The notes: generated by a model from the sequence alone, not told the origin. A stretch of DNA of 64,000 bases from Peribacillus frigoritolerans (GCF_001636405.1 NZ_KV440950.1:4506778-4570777); one strand, 5' to 3'; counted from the first letter of the stretch, positions 17,023-27,661 are shown. Made by a program: numbers and translations.

Positions 17023-18770
17023 GCCTTCACCTCCGTCCCTTCGTCAACCTGCTGTCGTTCATATTGCTCGCTATACCAGCCATCATTCAGCAGTAAATCC
17101 GCATGAGTCCCCTCTTCGATGATTTTCCCGCTGTCCAATACGATAATCCTGTCCGCGTGCTGAACGGCTGATAAGCGGTGGGTTGTGATGATGGTCGTTT
17201 TCCCTGCCCGTTCATTTTGGATATTATCGATGATCGTCGTTTCCGTTTTTGCATCGACAGCGGATAAGGAATCATCCAATATAAGGATTTCCGGATTTTT
17301 GATCAATGCTCTGGCAATCGAGATCCTCTGCTTTTGCCCACCGGACAGAGCGACACCCTTCTCACCGACGAGTGTCTCTAGACGATTTGGAAGCATCATT
17401 AAATCCTTCTCAAAATCCGCCAGCCGGATAGCTTCAGCCAGTTCATCTTCCGTTGCATCCATTTTACCGAATAAGATATTTTCCCTAACAGTCTTCGAGA
17501 ATAAAAAATGGTCCTGTGGAACATATCCGATCCATTTACGGATATCTTCAAGGTGCAGTTGCTCCAGCGGCATGCCTGCAAAAGCGATTTCACCTGTACC
17601 TAAAGGATATTCCCGCAGCAATTGCTTCACGAATGTCGTTTTTCCACTACCTGTTTTCCCCACTATCCCCAATGTTTGACCGCGCTCAAGCTGAACGGAA
17701 ATATCGAATAGATTCACAACCGTTGAGGAAGGGTATGTAAAATGCACTGAATTGAATTGGATATTCCCCGGGTTCGTAATACTCTCCAGCCCCATTGAAT
17801 TCTTCACATCCGCTTCATACGAAAGGGTATCCTGAACACGATCTAGCGAAGCATTTCCCCTTTGCATGACATTGATCAGTTCACCCACCGCGATCATCGG
17901 CCAGATTAACATGCCTAGGTACACATTGAACGAAACAAGTCCGCCAAGCGTTATGGCCTGTTGAAACACAAGATAAGCCCCATAGCCCAACCCGATTAAA
18001 TAGCTGATGCCGATGATAATGCTGATTGTCGGATCAAAGAGGGCGTCGATCCTTGCCACGGCTAGGTTTTTGCTATATACATCCTCGGTCATTTCCTCAA
18101 ATCGCTTTTCATCTTCCCGCTCCTGGACATAGGCCCGGATAACACGGACACCGGAAATGGATTCCAGGACCTTGTCATTTAAAGTGCCAAAGGCTGCTTG
18201 TGCATCCGTAAAACGTTTGTAAATTTTCTTCACGTAAATTTGCATCAGCACTGCCATGATTGGAAGCGGGAGCACCGCCGCAATCGTCAACTGCCAGCTG
18301 ATCGTGGCTCCCATCATGACCACTACCGTGATGGTGAACAGCACCGCGTCTACGAGGGTCAGTATCCCGAAACCAGCAGTGAGGGATATTGCCTTTAAAT
18401 CATTGGTTGCCCTTGCCATTAAATCTCCTGTACGGTTTTTTTCATAAAAACTCGGCGTCATTTTCAGCAAATGGCCCATAAACCCTGACCTTAGTTTCCG
18501 TTCGACCAAGTTTCCGCCGCCGAATAACAGATAACTCCATAAGTAACCAAATAGGTAACTGCCGATCAGTACCATGAGCAAATAAATAACGTATTTCATG
18601 ACCCCTTCCTGTGTCATGCTGCCATTGTTCATATCATCGATGGCATTCCCGACAAGTTTTGGCGGGATAACCTCCAAGATATTCACTAGACATAGAAATA
18701 AAATCGCCAAGGTGTAACGCTGCCACTGTTCTTTAAAGAACCAGGACAGCTTTTTAAAAATTGCAAACAT
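17019..18770 (-). CDS. bmrC: heterodimeric ABC multidrug exporter subunit BmrC (YheI)
   Basis: A 583-residue half-transporter: six membrane helices followed by an ATPase domain with Walker A GKTGSGKTT, signature LSGGQKQRISIARAL and Walker B ILILDDSLSAVD. The residue after the Walker B Asp is Asp instead of the catalytic Glu, so one ATP site of the heterodimer is degenerate, as known for BmrC and other heterodimeric exporters. AGGGAGGGGAATTC precedes the ATG. Upstream lies a leader with two tiny ORFs and two terminators, suggesting attenuation like the BmrB-controlled leader of B. subtilis. Confidence 0.92.
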   Translation of the reverse strand: MFAIFKKLSWFFKEQWQRYTLAILFLCLVNILEVIPPKLVGNAIDDMNNGSMTQEGVMKYVIYLLMVLIGSYLFGYLWSYLLFGGGNLVERKLRSGFMGHLLKMTPSFYEKNRTGDLMARATNDLKAISLTAGFGILTLVDAVLFTITVVVMMGATISWQLTIAAVLPLPIMAVLMQIYVKKIYKRFTDAQAAFGTLNDKVLESISGVRVIRAYVQEREDEKRFEEMTEDVYSKNLAVARIDALFDPTISIIIGISYLIGLGYGAYLVFQQAITLGGLVSFNVYLGMLIWPMIAVGELINVMQRGNASLDRVQDTLSYEADVKNSMGLESITNPGNIQFNSVHFTYPSSTVVNLFDISVQLERGQTLGIVGKTGSGKTTFVKQLLREYPLGTGEIAFAGMPLEQLHLEDIRKWIGYVPQDHFLFSKTVRENILFGKMDATEDELAEAIRLADFEKDLMMLPNRLETLVGEKGVALSGGQKQRISIARALIKNPEILILDDSLSAVDAKTETTIIDNIQNERAGKTTIITTHRLSAVQHADRIIVLDSGKIIEEGTHADLLLNDGWYSEQYERQQVDEGTEVKA

Positions 18771-18805
18771 GAATTCCCCTCCCTTTTGGTCAAACCCTTC
18801 GCTCG

Positions 18806-18862
18806 CTAACCGCTTTCTGGATCTCCCGGCTGCAATAAGATTTCCAATGTCTTTTGTCTCAT
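18806..18862 (-). CDS. 18-residue ORF between the leader terminators and bmrC
   Basis: Reads MRQKTLEILLQPGDPESG then TAG. GGATAGGAGG lies 8 bases before the ATG, a strong ribosome site, and the stop is 36 bases before bmrC. It is preceded by a small hairpin GGTGC-ATTA-GCACC. The peptide is not recognised. It could be a second leader peptide that sets translation of bmrC; protein-level expression is unproven. Confidence 0.55.
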   Translation of the reverse strand: MRQKTLEILLQPGDPESG

Positions 18863-18921
18863 TTATATTTCCTCCTATCCTGTATATGGAAAGGGTGCTA
18901 ATGCACCTGGATCCAAAATGC

Positions 18922-18958
18922 CAAAAAGCCCCCGCCGATTAGCGGAAGCTTTTTTAGA
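18922..18958 (-). terminator. second leader terminator upstream of bmrC
   Basis: On the - strand AAAAAGCTTCCGC pairs with GCGGGGGCTTTTT (13 pairs including two U-G) around a 6-base loop and ends in a T-run. It lies between the two leader ORFs and should block bmrC expression unless bypassed. Confidence 0.85.
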
Positions 18959-18971
18959 TGCGTAATAACAC

Positions 18972-19013
18972 ATATAAAAGCGCAGGCCGCGAAAATTCCA
19001 CAACCTGCGCTTT
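18972..19013 (-). terminator. first leader terminator upstream of bmrC
   Basis: On the - strand AAAGCGCAGG pairs with CCTGCGCTTT, then TTATATG. The CCTGC inside the 27-codon leader ORF (about 19067-19071) could pair with the GCAGG of the 5' arm and prevent this hairpin, which would make an antiterminator. Confidence 0.75.
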
Positions 19014-19039
19014 AAAATCATGAATGGAAATGAGGAATC

Positions 19040-19123
19040 CTATGTCTGGAAAGACAAGGTCTCAGGGCAGGCGGACGTATGATATTCAATTGTGACATCA
19101 CTGTGCTTAACTGATTTAGTCAT
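19040..19123 (-). CDS. 27-residue bmr leader peptide (BmrB-like position)
   Basis: A 27-codon ORF beginning MTKSVKHSDVTIEYHTSACP and ending in TAG, with AAAAGGAGGCGAACGTC ahead of the ATG. It is followed at once by two hairpin terminators and then bmrC. In B. subtilis, bmrCD is controlled by a leader ORF, bmrB, where drug-stalled ribosomes alter terminator folding. The same layout is seen here, although this ORF is shorter than the 54-codon bmrB and sequence homology was not tested. Confidence 0.65.
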   Translation of the reverse strand: MTKSVKHSDVTIEYHTSACPETLSFQT

Positions 19124-19175
19124 GACGTTCGCCTCCTTTTCCATTGATTAATGGTAATTTTTAACTTGTTTTTAA

Positions 19176-19204
19176 AGACTACTACGTTTGCATATTTTTG
19201 TCAA
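19176..19204 (-). promoter_or_regulatory. candidate promoter of the bmr leader
   Basis: On the - strand a perfect TTGACA (19199-19204) is followed after 17 bases by TAGTCT (19176-19181). The -35 is strong but the -10 is poor. Confidence 0.4.
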
Positions 19205-19279
19205 TTGTGACTTTTCTAGATTATTGATGGATAATCCTTTATTCTAATAAGAATGACGCAACCTAAGGAGGTTCAGCAT

Positions 19280-19447
19280 ATGCAATGGAGAAAATATATA
19301 CTCCTGGCGGTTCCCTTTTTATTATCAGCCATTTTCATCTTATTTGCCGTACCGGTCCAATATAGATTTTTATCCTTCATTCCTGTGTTTCTTTTCTGGA
19401 TAGTTTATTATATTTTATTGTACCGGGAAAAGAAGAATAAAAGATGA
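19280..19447 (+). CDS. small two-helix membrane protein
   Basis: A 55-residue protein with two hydrophobic stretches (about residues 6-23 and 30-48) and a basic C-terminal tail (YREKKNKR), which predicts two membrane helices with the tail in the cytoplasm. AAGGAGG at 19264-19270 supports the ATG at 19280 over an ATG at 19253. The function is not recognised. It is divergent from the bmr leader and 21 bases ahead of the DUF2515 gene, so the two may form an operon. Confidence 0.7.
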   Translation: MQWRKYILLAVPFLLSAIFILFAVPVQYRFLSFIPVFLFWIVYYILLYREKKNKR

Positions 19448-19468
19448 CATCACCTTGGGGGGTTGCAA

Positions 19469-20650
19469 ATGCAACGCCCCTTTCTTGATGGCTATGCATA
19501 TAATGATCGAAAAACATTCGTGGTGAAATGTATGCTTTCCCAATATTTTCAAAAGCTGTTGGGTAAACACCCTGCCAAAACAAAACCGATCATCGATGCT
19601 GAAAGATTTGACACGCTAAAATCCCGTTTACAAAAAGAGCTCTTTCAGCCTGTTGATGAGTCAAAAGCTTTTTTCCCCGAGGAAGCCGCCCTGATAAAAA
19701 GCATTCGAACCGAAACGGCTGCCTTGAACCGGAACAATATCACAAGAACTCAAGCCTATCTTGCCTTTTACAATCGCAATCCAGAGGTTCACTGGGCCTT
19801 TTTAGCACATATGGTTTCGAGGAATGGAGGATACCATATGACTGACTTGAAAAGTTCAAACATGACCCATCTCCTTGACAGAGAGGAACGGCAAAAATTT
19901 TTCCTTTTCCTTGAGCGTGCCAATTCAGCCATATTTGCAGATGCCTTCCCCCAACTTCTTTTATATGAACATTCTAAACAAAAAGAACTTCCGCTAAGAA
20001 GGTATTTACCAGTATTCCGCATTTCAAGATTCATGACCCCGATTTGGGAATCTTTCATCGAAGAGCCCCATTCACCCATTTTGACAACGGCCCTTATCAT
20101 CAATGAACAAAGAATGCTTCAGGAAAGGATATTAAAACGCACCCGTCATGGTGAAATCCTCCGCAGGCTTGATTTTCAGCTTCAGGAATACTTAGGCTTC
20201 ATGAAGGTGATCTTTCCTTATGCAAACAAGCAAAAAGGACTTCATTCCTTGACAGGACTTACCGTCGAACGCTTTGCCGACCCGAAACAGCGCATTGAAA
20301 CGGGGAAATTATTATATGGGCTTCTTTTTCAGCATCCGGTGGTTTTTCGCGGAGTTGGCCATTTTACAAAAGAGATTCCCCACACGGGTTCCAGAGAGGA
20401 TTATTGGGCAAGCATATATACCTCTGATGGATCCACGTCAAAAGATGATAAAATCTACAGCCCCACTCTTCATGATGCATGGAAAGATCAACTATTCTTT
20501 CCTCCCCATTCCTTTGATTGGTTCACGAATGAAAGCTACATGGAAGATTTACGAAGTTTACCAATCATTAAAAAGGAGGACCTGACCAACGAGGTGCTCG
20601 AAAATGTCAAGCAGCTCAAAACCCTTAACGGAATGAAAGCCATTTTCTAG
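19469..20650 (+). CDS. yppC: DUF2515 family protein (YppC-like)
   Basis: A 393-residue protein resembling B. subtilis YppC, recognised from the segment HMVSRNGGYHMTDLKS near residue 115 and the overall length. No catalytic motif or function is known for the family. There is no signal peptide or membrane helix. The ATG at 19469 has GGGGGG seven bases upstream; a TTG at 19463 would overlap that spacing. It is followed by a hypothetical gene on the same strand. Confidence 0.78.
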   Translation: MQRPFLDGYAYNDRKTFVVKCMLSQYFQKLLGKHPAKTKPIIDAERFDTLKSRLQKELFQPVDESKAFFPEEAALIKSIRTETAALNRNNITRTQAYLAFYNRNPEVHWAFLAHMVSRNGGYHMTDLKSSNMTHLLDREERQKFFLFLERANSAIFADAFPQLLLYEHSKQKELPLRRYLPVFRISRFMTPIWESFIEEPHSPILTTALIINEQRMLQERILKRTRHGEILRRLDFQLQEYLGFMKVIFPYANKQKGLHSLTGLTVERFADPKQRIETGKLLYGLLFQHPVVFRGVGHFTKEIPHTGSREDYWASIYTSDGSTSKDDKIYSPTLHDAWKDQLFFPPHSFDWFTNESYMEDLRSLPIIKKEDLTNEVLENVKQLKTLNGMKAIF

Positions 20651-20725
20651 CATGATGCCTCTTACTTTGAATATCCCATCCCCCATTTGGCAAGAATGGT
20701 TAGCAAAAAAGAATGGGTGAATCAA

Positions 20726-21082
20726 ATGAGAGGCATTGTACTATTGAATCCAAATTACAAAATTTGGGATTTACATATGGATGAAAGCTTTGCAATCCAA
20801 AAGATCGTGACGGACAGGTATATGGAAGAGAATAATATTTCCCCGGTCATACTCAATCCGTATCAAATCCACCCTTATTACACCATCCCGCATGAGCTTC
20901 TATCCAATTTACAAAGTAAAAAAACGGGGCAAATCGATTCCCTTGTGCTTCATTCCCTGGAAACGATCGAACGCTTCAACTATATTTACCCTGAAAAGTG
21001 GCTTGAGCTAAGCGGATATTTCAAAGAGGTTATCACTGTCACGACTCAAACTCCTCCCGTTAGGGCATATGAATCAAATTGA
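20726..21082 (+). CDS. hypothetical protein
   Basis: About 118 residues from the ATG at 20726 (GGTGA five bases upstream); a longer form from 20687 is possible. The reading frame looks like a real soluble protein with mixed charged and aromatic residues (GIVLLNPNYKIWDLHMDE at the start), but no domain was recognised. It lies 75 bases after the DUF2515 gene with no clear terminator between. Function unknown. Confidence 0.55.
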   Translation: MRGIVLLNPNYKIWDLHMDESFAIQKIVTDRYMEENNISPVILNPYQIHPYYTIPHELLSNLQSKKTGQIDSLVLHSLETIERFNYIYPEKWLELSGYFKEVITVTTQTPPVRAYESN

Positions 21083-21438
21083 TGCTTATCATGGTACTTT
21101 AGTCATTGCGAATGGATACTAAGGTTTAAAGACATTTTTCATTCATTTACAAAATTTCCTTCAAAGCGCTTTGGCCACAAGAGCGACTCATATATGCTTT
21201 TCTCCTCATGATTGTCGCTTTGCCGCTTCGCCCTCTCTCTATCTATTAAAACCCCCATTGACCTTATATGTATATCAATTTTCCCAATTATAAGATTACT
21301 AGGAATTATATAGCTTCAAAACATTCTTTTGGAAATATAGATAAATTTACGGATAAAGCATAGAAAAATAAGTTAATTTTATATATCATTGGAGATAGGA
21401 ATTTTCTTATTTTTTACTTTTACTAGAAAGGAATGTTA
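21083..21438 (+). other. intergenic region before the class B PBP gene
   Basis: About 355 bases without a convincing gene. It is AT-rich near the PBP gene and presumably carries its promoter. A loose inverted repeat AGCGAC (21182-21187) with GTCGCT (21214-21219) is present. No riboswitch was recognised. Confidence 0.5.
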
Positions 21439-23556
21439 ATGATGGCCAAAGAAAAAAAGAAAAAAACCCCAATTCCTTTCCGACTGAACTTTATGTTCTT
21501 TTTAATATTCATTTTATTTTCAAGCTTAATAATCCGGCTTGGCATCGTCCAAATCGTGTATGGGGACGATTACCTCCGTGAAGTCGACAGAACGGAAAAC
21601 GATGTGGCCAATACCCCCGTTCCCCGTGGTAAGATGTATGACCGGAACTTGAATCCGGTCGTTGATAATGAGCCGCGTAATGCCATCACCTATACGAAAT
21701 ACCCGAATACGAAAACGGCAGATATGGTGAAGACGGCAGAGGTCCTTGCCACCTTGATAGAAAAAGATACCAAAAAGGTAACCCTGCCGGATAAAAAGGA
21801 TTTTTGGATTTTAAAACATCCGAAAGAAGCCGAAGCCTTGATCACCAAGGCCGAGAAGAAGAAAGTCATCGAAAAGAAACTGGAGCAAAAAGATTTATAC
21901 AAACTTCAAATGGAGCGGATAACCGATGAGAATATCAAGGAATTCTCCAAAGATGAATTGGAAGTGATCGCCATCTTCCGGGAATTCAATAGCGGCTATG
22001 CCCTCGCACCGTCAATCGTAAAGAATAAAGATGTCACCACTAAGGAATTCGCCAGGGTCAGTGAACATTTGGATGAAATGCCAGGCGTGGATGTAACGAC
22101 GGATTGGGAAAGGACCTATAAGTATGACGAGACCCTCCGCTCGGTTCTTGGCAAGGTCTCTTCTTCCGAAGAAGGCATTCCCAGTGAAAATATCGACTAT
22201 TACCTGGCACGCGACTATACCAGGAATGACCGGGTCGGAAAAAGTTATATTGAAAAACAATATGAAGATGTCCTGCGCGGTCAAAAGACGCGGATTGAAA
22301 ATGTGCTGAGCAAAGGGGAAGTCATCAAAACGAATACCCTCACTGAAGGGCAAAGCGGAAAGGACTTGGTCCTTACAATTGATATGGAGCTGCAACAGCA
22401 GGTTGAAAAAATCCTCGAGAACGAATTGCGCAAAACCAAAGCTAAGGGAAATACCTACTTATTGGATCGTGCCTTCGTCGTTTTAATGGACCCGAATACA
22501 GGCGAGGTGCTTACGATGGCCGGCAGGCAATACGGCCGCAACAGTAAAACCGGATTGACCGAAATGAACGATTTTGCCCTTGGAAACATTACGACCTCCT
22601 ATACGATGGGATCATCTGTTAAAGGAGCCACTGTCTACACAGGCTTTCAGACAGGAGCCATCGCACCAGGGTCAGCTTTTTTTGACAGGAAACTCCATTT
22701 AGCAGGGGCTCCTAAGAAAGGATCTTATAGTGATTTGGGTTATGTAACCGATGTCTCCGCGTTAAAGAAATCGTCGAATGTCTATATGTTCATGACGGCA
22801 ATCAAAATTGCCGGCGGTCATTATATCCCTAACCGGCCGTTAGGAATCAACCGGGAAGCTTATTCCATCATGCGGAATCATTATGCCCAATTCGGCTTGG
22901 GTGTCCGTACCGGCATCGACCTGCCAAATGAATCCGTCGGGTTTAAAGGAGTCGATATGTCAACAGACGGATTGCTGCTGGATTTATCGATCGGGCAGTA
23001 TGATACATATACCCCCATGCAATTGGCACAGTATGTTTCAACGATTGCAAATGGCGGAAAAAGGCTTGAGCCCCATATGGTCAGGGAAATCAGGAATCCA
23101 TCCAACGAACACAATGAATTGGGCAGCGTCTTTAAAACAATGAGTCCCAAAGTGTTAAACGATTTAGGCGGGAAAGACGTTTGGCTACAGCGTGTCCAGG
23201 AAGGATTCAGGCAGGTCGCCCAGGAGCCAGGCGGGACGGCATATAAATATTTCGGCGGGAAGTCTTACCGTGCGGCAGCAAAAACGGGTACTGCCGAAGC
23301 CTTTTACGACGGACCGCGGAGGAATCAATATAGCGCGCCAGTCCCGACTATCAATTTGACGCTTGTAGGTTATGCACCTCACAATAATCCGGAAGTGGCA
23401 TTTTCTGTCGTCGTTCCATGGGTTTATCAAGGTCAGCCCTCTGATGATATTAACAAACGGATCGGGCGGGACGTAATGGACGCCTACTTTAAATTGAAGG
23501 AAAAAAGAGCAAAAGGTGAATCTGATGCAGGTAAAGCAGTAGAAAGCACTCAATGA
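21439..23556 (+). CDS. pbpA: class B penicillin-binding protein (PbpA/PbpH type)
   Basis: About 705 residues. A basic N-terminus is followed by a single membrane anchor (about residues 15-38), the PBP dimerisation domain (PRGKMYDRN near 60, SVLGKVSSSEEG near 235) and a C-terminal transpeptidase domain. Active-site motifs are SSVK (the acylated Ser, near 395), SSN and KTGT. This matches B. subtilis PbpA/PbpH, elongation PBPs that cross-link side-wall peptidoglycan; I cannot separate the two. AGAAAGGA supports the ATG at 21439 or 21442. It is monocistronic with a strong terminator. Confidence 0.88.
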   Translation: MMAKEKKKKTPIPFRLNFMFFLIFILFSSLIIRLGIVQIVYGDDYLREVDRTENDVANTPVPRGKMYDRNLNPVVDNEPRNAITYTKYPNTKTADMVKTAEVLATLIEKDTKKVTLPDKKDFWILKHPKEAEALITKAEKKKVIEKKLEQKDLYKLQMERITDENIKEFSKDELEVIAIFREFNSGYALAPSIVKNKDVTTKEFARVSEHLDEMPGVDVTTDWERTYKYDETLRSVLGKVSSSEEGIPSENIDYYLARDYTRNDRVGKSYIEKQYEDVLRGQKTRIENVLSKGEVIKTNTLTEGQSGKDLVLTIDMELQQQVEKILENELRKTKAKGNTYLLDRAFVVLMDPNTGEVLTMAGRQYGRNSKTGLTEMNDFALGNITTSYTMGSSVKGATVYTGFQTGAIAPGSAFFDRKLHLAGAPKKGSYSDLGYVTDVSALKKSSNVYMFMTAIKIAGGHYIPNRPLGINREAYSIMRNHYAQFGLGVRTGIDLPNESVGFKGVDMSTDGLLLDLSIGQYDTYTPMQLAQYVSTIANGGKRLEPHMVREIRNPSNEHNELGSVFKTMSPKVLNDLGGKDVWLQRVQEGFRQVAQEPGGTAYKYFGGKSYRAAAKTGTAEAFYDGPRRNQYSAPVPTINLTLVGYAPHNNPEVAFSVVVPWVYQGQPSDDINKRIGRDVMDAYFKLKEKRAKGESDAGKAVESTQ

Positions 23557-23563
23557 TGATTAC

Positions 23564-23597
23564 AAAAAGGCCTGCTCGTAATCGAGCAGGCCTTTTT
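23564..23597. terminator. bidirectional terminator
   Basis: A perfect 15-base stem (AAAAAGGCCTGCTCG with CGAGCAGGCCTTTTT) and a 4-base loop between the convergent PBP and CBS genes; it can act on both strands. Confidence 0.95.
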
Positions 23598-23608
23598 ATG
23601 ATGCCCAT

Positions 23609-24079
23609 TTATTCCAGCTTTTGAACGAATTCCTTATAAAGGGCCCTAAGTGCATCTCCCCTGCTGATGATGCCGACTACTTTATCATTTTTGTCCACGA
23701 CGGGGATTTTCTTGAAATGATGCTTGGAAAGGACCTTTATCAATTCATCTAACGGATCTTCGGGAGATAGCTTTGTAATCCTTTTATTATTTTTAATGAT
23801 TTGTGAGACTTTATCATTCATTTTGGATGTAACTTTTTCATCCAATTCTTCACCGGGAAGAACCGTAATGTAGGTGAAATACCCCATGATGGCTTCCTCT
23901 GCAGGTGTCAAGTAACGAAGGATATCCCCGTCCGTCACCATTCCCAATAGCTTATCCTGTTCATCCACGACGGGGACCCCGCCAACTTTATTTTCGATCA
24001 AGATCCGCAGAATTTCCTTTAATGTAAAATCAGGACGGGCTACAAAGACTTCCCTTATCATGAAATCCTTAACTAACAT
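23609..24079 (-). CDS. tandem CBS-domain protein
   Basis: A 156-residue protein made of two CBS domains (about residues 1-60 and 90-150) and nothing else. Typical segments are VGGVPVVDEQDKLLGMVTDGDIL and its repeat KIPVVDKNDKVVGIISRGDAL. CBS pairs bind adenine nucleotides and report energy state; stand-alone forms often regulate partner proteins, but no partner is visible. The central segment has a run of lysines. GGGGTGG precedes the ATG. It lies 67 bases downstream of glpK on the same strand, with no terminator seen between them. Confidence 0.85.
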   Translation of the reverse strand: MLVKDFMIREVFVARPDFTLKEILRILIENKVGGVPVVDEQDKLLGMVTDGDILRYLTPAEEAIMGYFTYITVLPGEELDEKVTSKMNDKVSQIIKNNKRITKLSPEDPLDELIKVLSKHHFKKIPVVDKNDKVVGIISRGDALRALYKEFVQKLE

Positions 24080-24146
24080 AATACCACCCCTTTTTTAAGT
24101 TTGTACGTTCTGTATTCATCTCTCCCTATTAATACCCTTACTTACT

Positions 24147-25655
<1,509 letters not shown>

Positions 25656-25770
25656 TTAAGAAAAAGGTTCATTTCAGCTTAAGTGTCATGCTGTTTTTTC
25701 TTTCTACATTTTACTAGATATACCCGTGAAAACAAAAAATATATAAACTACAGCAGAAAACTGAATAATA

Positions 25771-25800
25771 TTGGCAGGTTAAGAGTTTATCTTTTACAAT
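25771..25800 (+). promoter_or_regulatory. candidate promoter of the AIM24-like gene
   Basis: TTGGCA at 25771-25776, an 18-base spacer and TACAAT at 25795-25800, about 30 bases before the TTG start. Confidence 0.55.
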
Positions 25801-25828
25801 GAAAATAAGCGGATAGGAGGAATGAAAA

Positions 25829-26620
25829 TTGAATAATCATGAAATAGATTTTAAGGTATATGGAGATGACATGCAGTTTGTAGAAGTGGAATTGGACCCT
25901 CAGGAAACGGTGATTGCCGAGGCTGGAAGCTTAATGATGATGGAAGATCAAATCAAGATGGAAACCATCTTTGGTGATGGGTCTTCAAATGGTGACAGCG
26001 GAATGATGGGTAAGCTATTCGGGGCCGGGAAACGGCTCCTTACTGGTGAGAGTCTTTTCATGACGGCTTTTACGAATGAAGGACGAGATAAAAAACACGT
26101 TTCATTCGCATCGCCATATCCAGGTAAAATCATCCCGATGGATTTAAGCGAGCTGGGCGGGAAAATCATATGTCAAAAAGACGCATTCCTGGCGGCCGCA
26201 AAAGGCGTTTCGGTCGGAATTGAGTTTCAGAGAAAAATAGGGGCAGGCTTCTTTGGCGGTGAAGGCTTCATCATGCAAAAACTAGAAGGAGATGGAATGA
26301 CCTTCGTTCATGCCGGCGGCACGATCCATAAAAAGGAATTGGCAGCAGGGGAGATTTTACGCGTCGATACAGGATGTTTAGTGGCAATGACTAGCGGGGT
26401 AGATTATAATATTGAAACTGTAAAGGGTGTGAAAACCGCTTTGTTCGGCGGCGAAGGTTTATTCTTTGCAACATTAAAAGGACCCGGAACAGTATGGGTG
26501 CAATCTTTGCCATTCAGCCGGCTAGCCAGCCGTGTATTTGCTGCAGCGCCGCAAAATGGAGGATCATCCGAAGAAGGCAGCGTAGCTAGAGGCTTATTCA
26601 ATTTATTCAACGATAAATAA
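25829..26620 (+). CDS. AIM24 / TIGR00266-like family protein
   Basis: A 263-residue protein of the AIM24-like family (TIGR00266 type), recognised by VEVELDPQETVIAEAGSLMMM at the start of the fold and by the glycine-rich FFGGEGFIMQKLEGDG and FGGEGLFFATLKGPG repeats. The family forms a beta-rich fold; bacterial function is unknown. It starts at TTG with AGGAGG eight bases upstream. No signal peptide. It may be cotranscribed with the small ORF at 26680. Confidence 0.85.
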   Translation: MNNHEIDFKVYGDDMQFVEVELDPQETVIAEAGSLMMMEDQIKMETIFGDGSSNGDSGMMGKLFGAGKRLLTGESLFMTAFTNEGRDKKHVSFASPYPGKIIPMDLSELGGKIICQKDAFLAAAKGVSVGIEFQRKIGAGFFGGEGFIMQKLEGDGMTFVHAGGTIHKKELAAGEILRVDTGCLVAMTSGVDYNIETVKGVKTALFGGEGLFFATLKGPGTVWVQSLPFSRLASRVFAAAPQNGGSSEEGSVARGLFNLFNDK

Positions 26621-26679
26621 GAACCGGACCAATGGCTGCCATCCTGGCAGTCATTGATCTGAAAAGGATGGGTAGCTAC

Positions 26680-26910
26680 ATGCAGCTTGTTAAGTGGTCC
26701 TACATGAGACGCTATAATATCAGGGCAATTTTTGATCAATTCCCGAATTCGCCTGTTATTTTCCGAAAAATAAGAGATTACTATTTTGTTTATACCGTTC
26801 ACTGGACAGCTGCCGATGCCCCTATCGGCATAAAAGAGCTTGAAGAAATGGAACAGCTGCTCAACCGTGAGCTCGGGACTGAACTGCAATATCTCTACCG
26901 AAGAAAATGA
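26680..26910 (+). CDS. small hypothetical protein
   Basis: A 76-residue basic protein from the ATG at 26680 (AAAAGGATGGG upstream), containing DYYFVYTVHWTAADAP and a helical C-terminus. A longer form from 26632 lacks a ribosome site. No domain recognised. It follows the AIM24-like gene on the same strand and ends two bases from the convergent SDR gene. Confidence 0.6.
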   Translation: MQLVKWSYMRRYNIRAIFDQFPNSPVIFRKIRDYYFVYTVHWTAADAPIGIKELEEMEQLLNRELGTELQYLYRRK

Positions 26911-26911
26911 G

Positions 26912-27661
26912 TTACTCCTCGTACATCATTTTTCTTGTCATGCCTCCATCGACGATAAGATCCTCACCCGTAACGAAATTATTTTCCGTTGCCGTCAAAT
27001 AAAGACAGGCCCTTGCAATATCGTCCGGTTTGCCAACCCGATTGGAAAAATGCTGCTGGTGATCTTCATCCCTCAGCGATTCATAATCTCCCGTTTCAAT
27101 CCACCCCGGAGAAATCGAATTGACCGTAATTTTCTCTTTGCCCAAAGAAGCGGCAAGCGCATGTGTCAGTGCTTTGATCCCTCCTTTGGTTGCTGCATAG
27201 GATTCCGAATCAGGCTCAGACATCATCGCTCTGGTTGATGCTATATTGATGATCGCACCTCCCATTTCATTTTTCCGCATCGATTCTGCCGCGGCCCGGG
27301 AACAAAGGAAAACACTGCGCAAATTCGTATTCATCATATCGTCCCATTCCTCTATCGTCAGATCATAAAGCGATTTGAATAATGCCTTTCCTGCATTATT
27401 GATTAATATATCAATGGTCTTATATGTTTTTAGAGTTACATCCATCAATTGTTGAATGTCAGCTTCCTTGCGTACATCCGTTTTAACGAACATGGCTTCA
27501 TGACCCTTACTTTTGAGCTCTTCCACACACAGAAGTCCTTCCCGCTCGTCCAAATCTGCGAGAACGACTGAAGCGCCGCTTTCTGCATATCCCTTTGCCA
27601 CGCCTCTCCCTATCCCATTCGAAGCACCTGTTACAATCACCGTTTTATTTTTGAAACCCAT
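26912..27661 (-). CDS. SDR family oxidoreductase
   Basis: A 249-residue classical short-chain dehydrogenase. The cofactor motif TGASNGIG lies near residue 13, Asp in VVLADLDE near 38 points to NAD(H) preference, NNAG lies near 92, and the catalytic Ser...YAATK is present (IINIASTRAMMSEPDSESYAATKGG region). The C-terminal LIVDGGMTRKMMYEE matches glucose 1-dehydrogenase-like members. The substrate is unknown. The start at 27661 has GAGGTTGG upstream; the 64-residue N-terminal extension of the open frame lacks one and is not homologous. Confidence 0.87.
   Translation of the reverse strand: MGFKNKTVIVTGASNGIGRGVAKGYAESGASVVLADLDEREGLLCVEELKSKGHEAMFVKTDVRKEADIQQLMDVTLKTYKTIDILINNAGKALFKSLYDLTIEEWDDMMNTNLRSVFLCSRAAAESMRKNEMGGAIINIASTRAMMSEPDSESYAATKGGIKALTHALAASLGKEKITVNSISPGWIETGDYESLRDEDHQQHFSNRVGKPDDIARACLYLTATENNFVTGEDLIVDGGMTRKMMYEE

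Noticed and set aside
21150..21260. A roughly 20-residue - strand frame in the gap before the PBP gene
   Set aside because: It has no ribosome site and no terminator; more likely chance.
26634..26660. Terminator after the AIM24-like gene
   Set aside because: There is a CTGCCA/TGGCAG stem but no T-run, and the next gene starts just after it.
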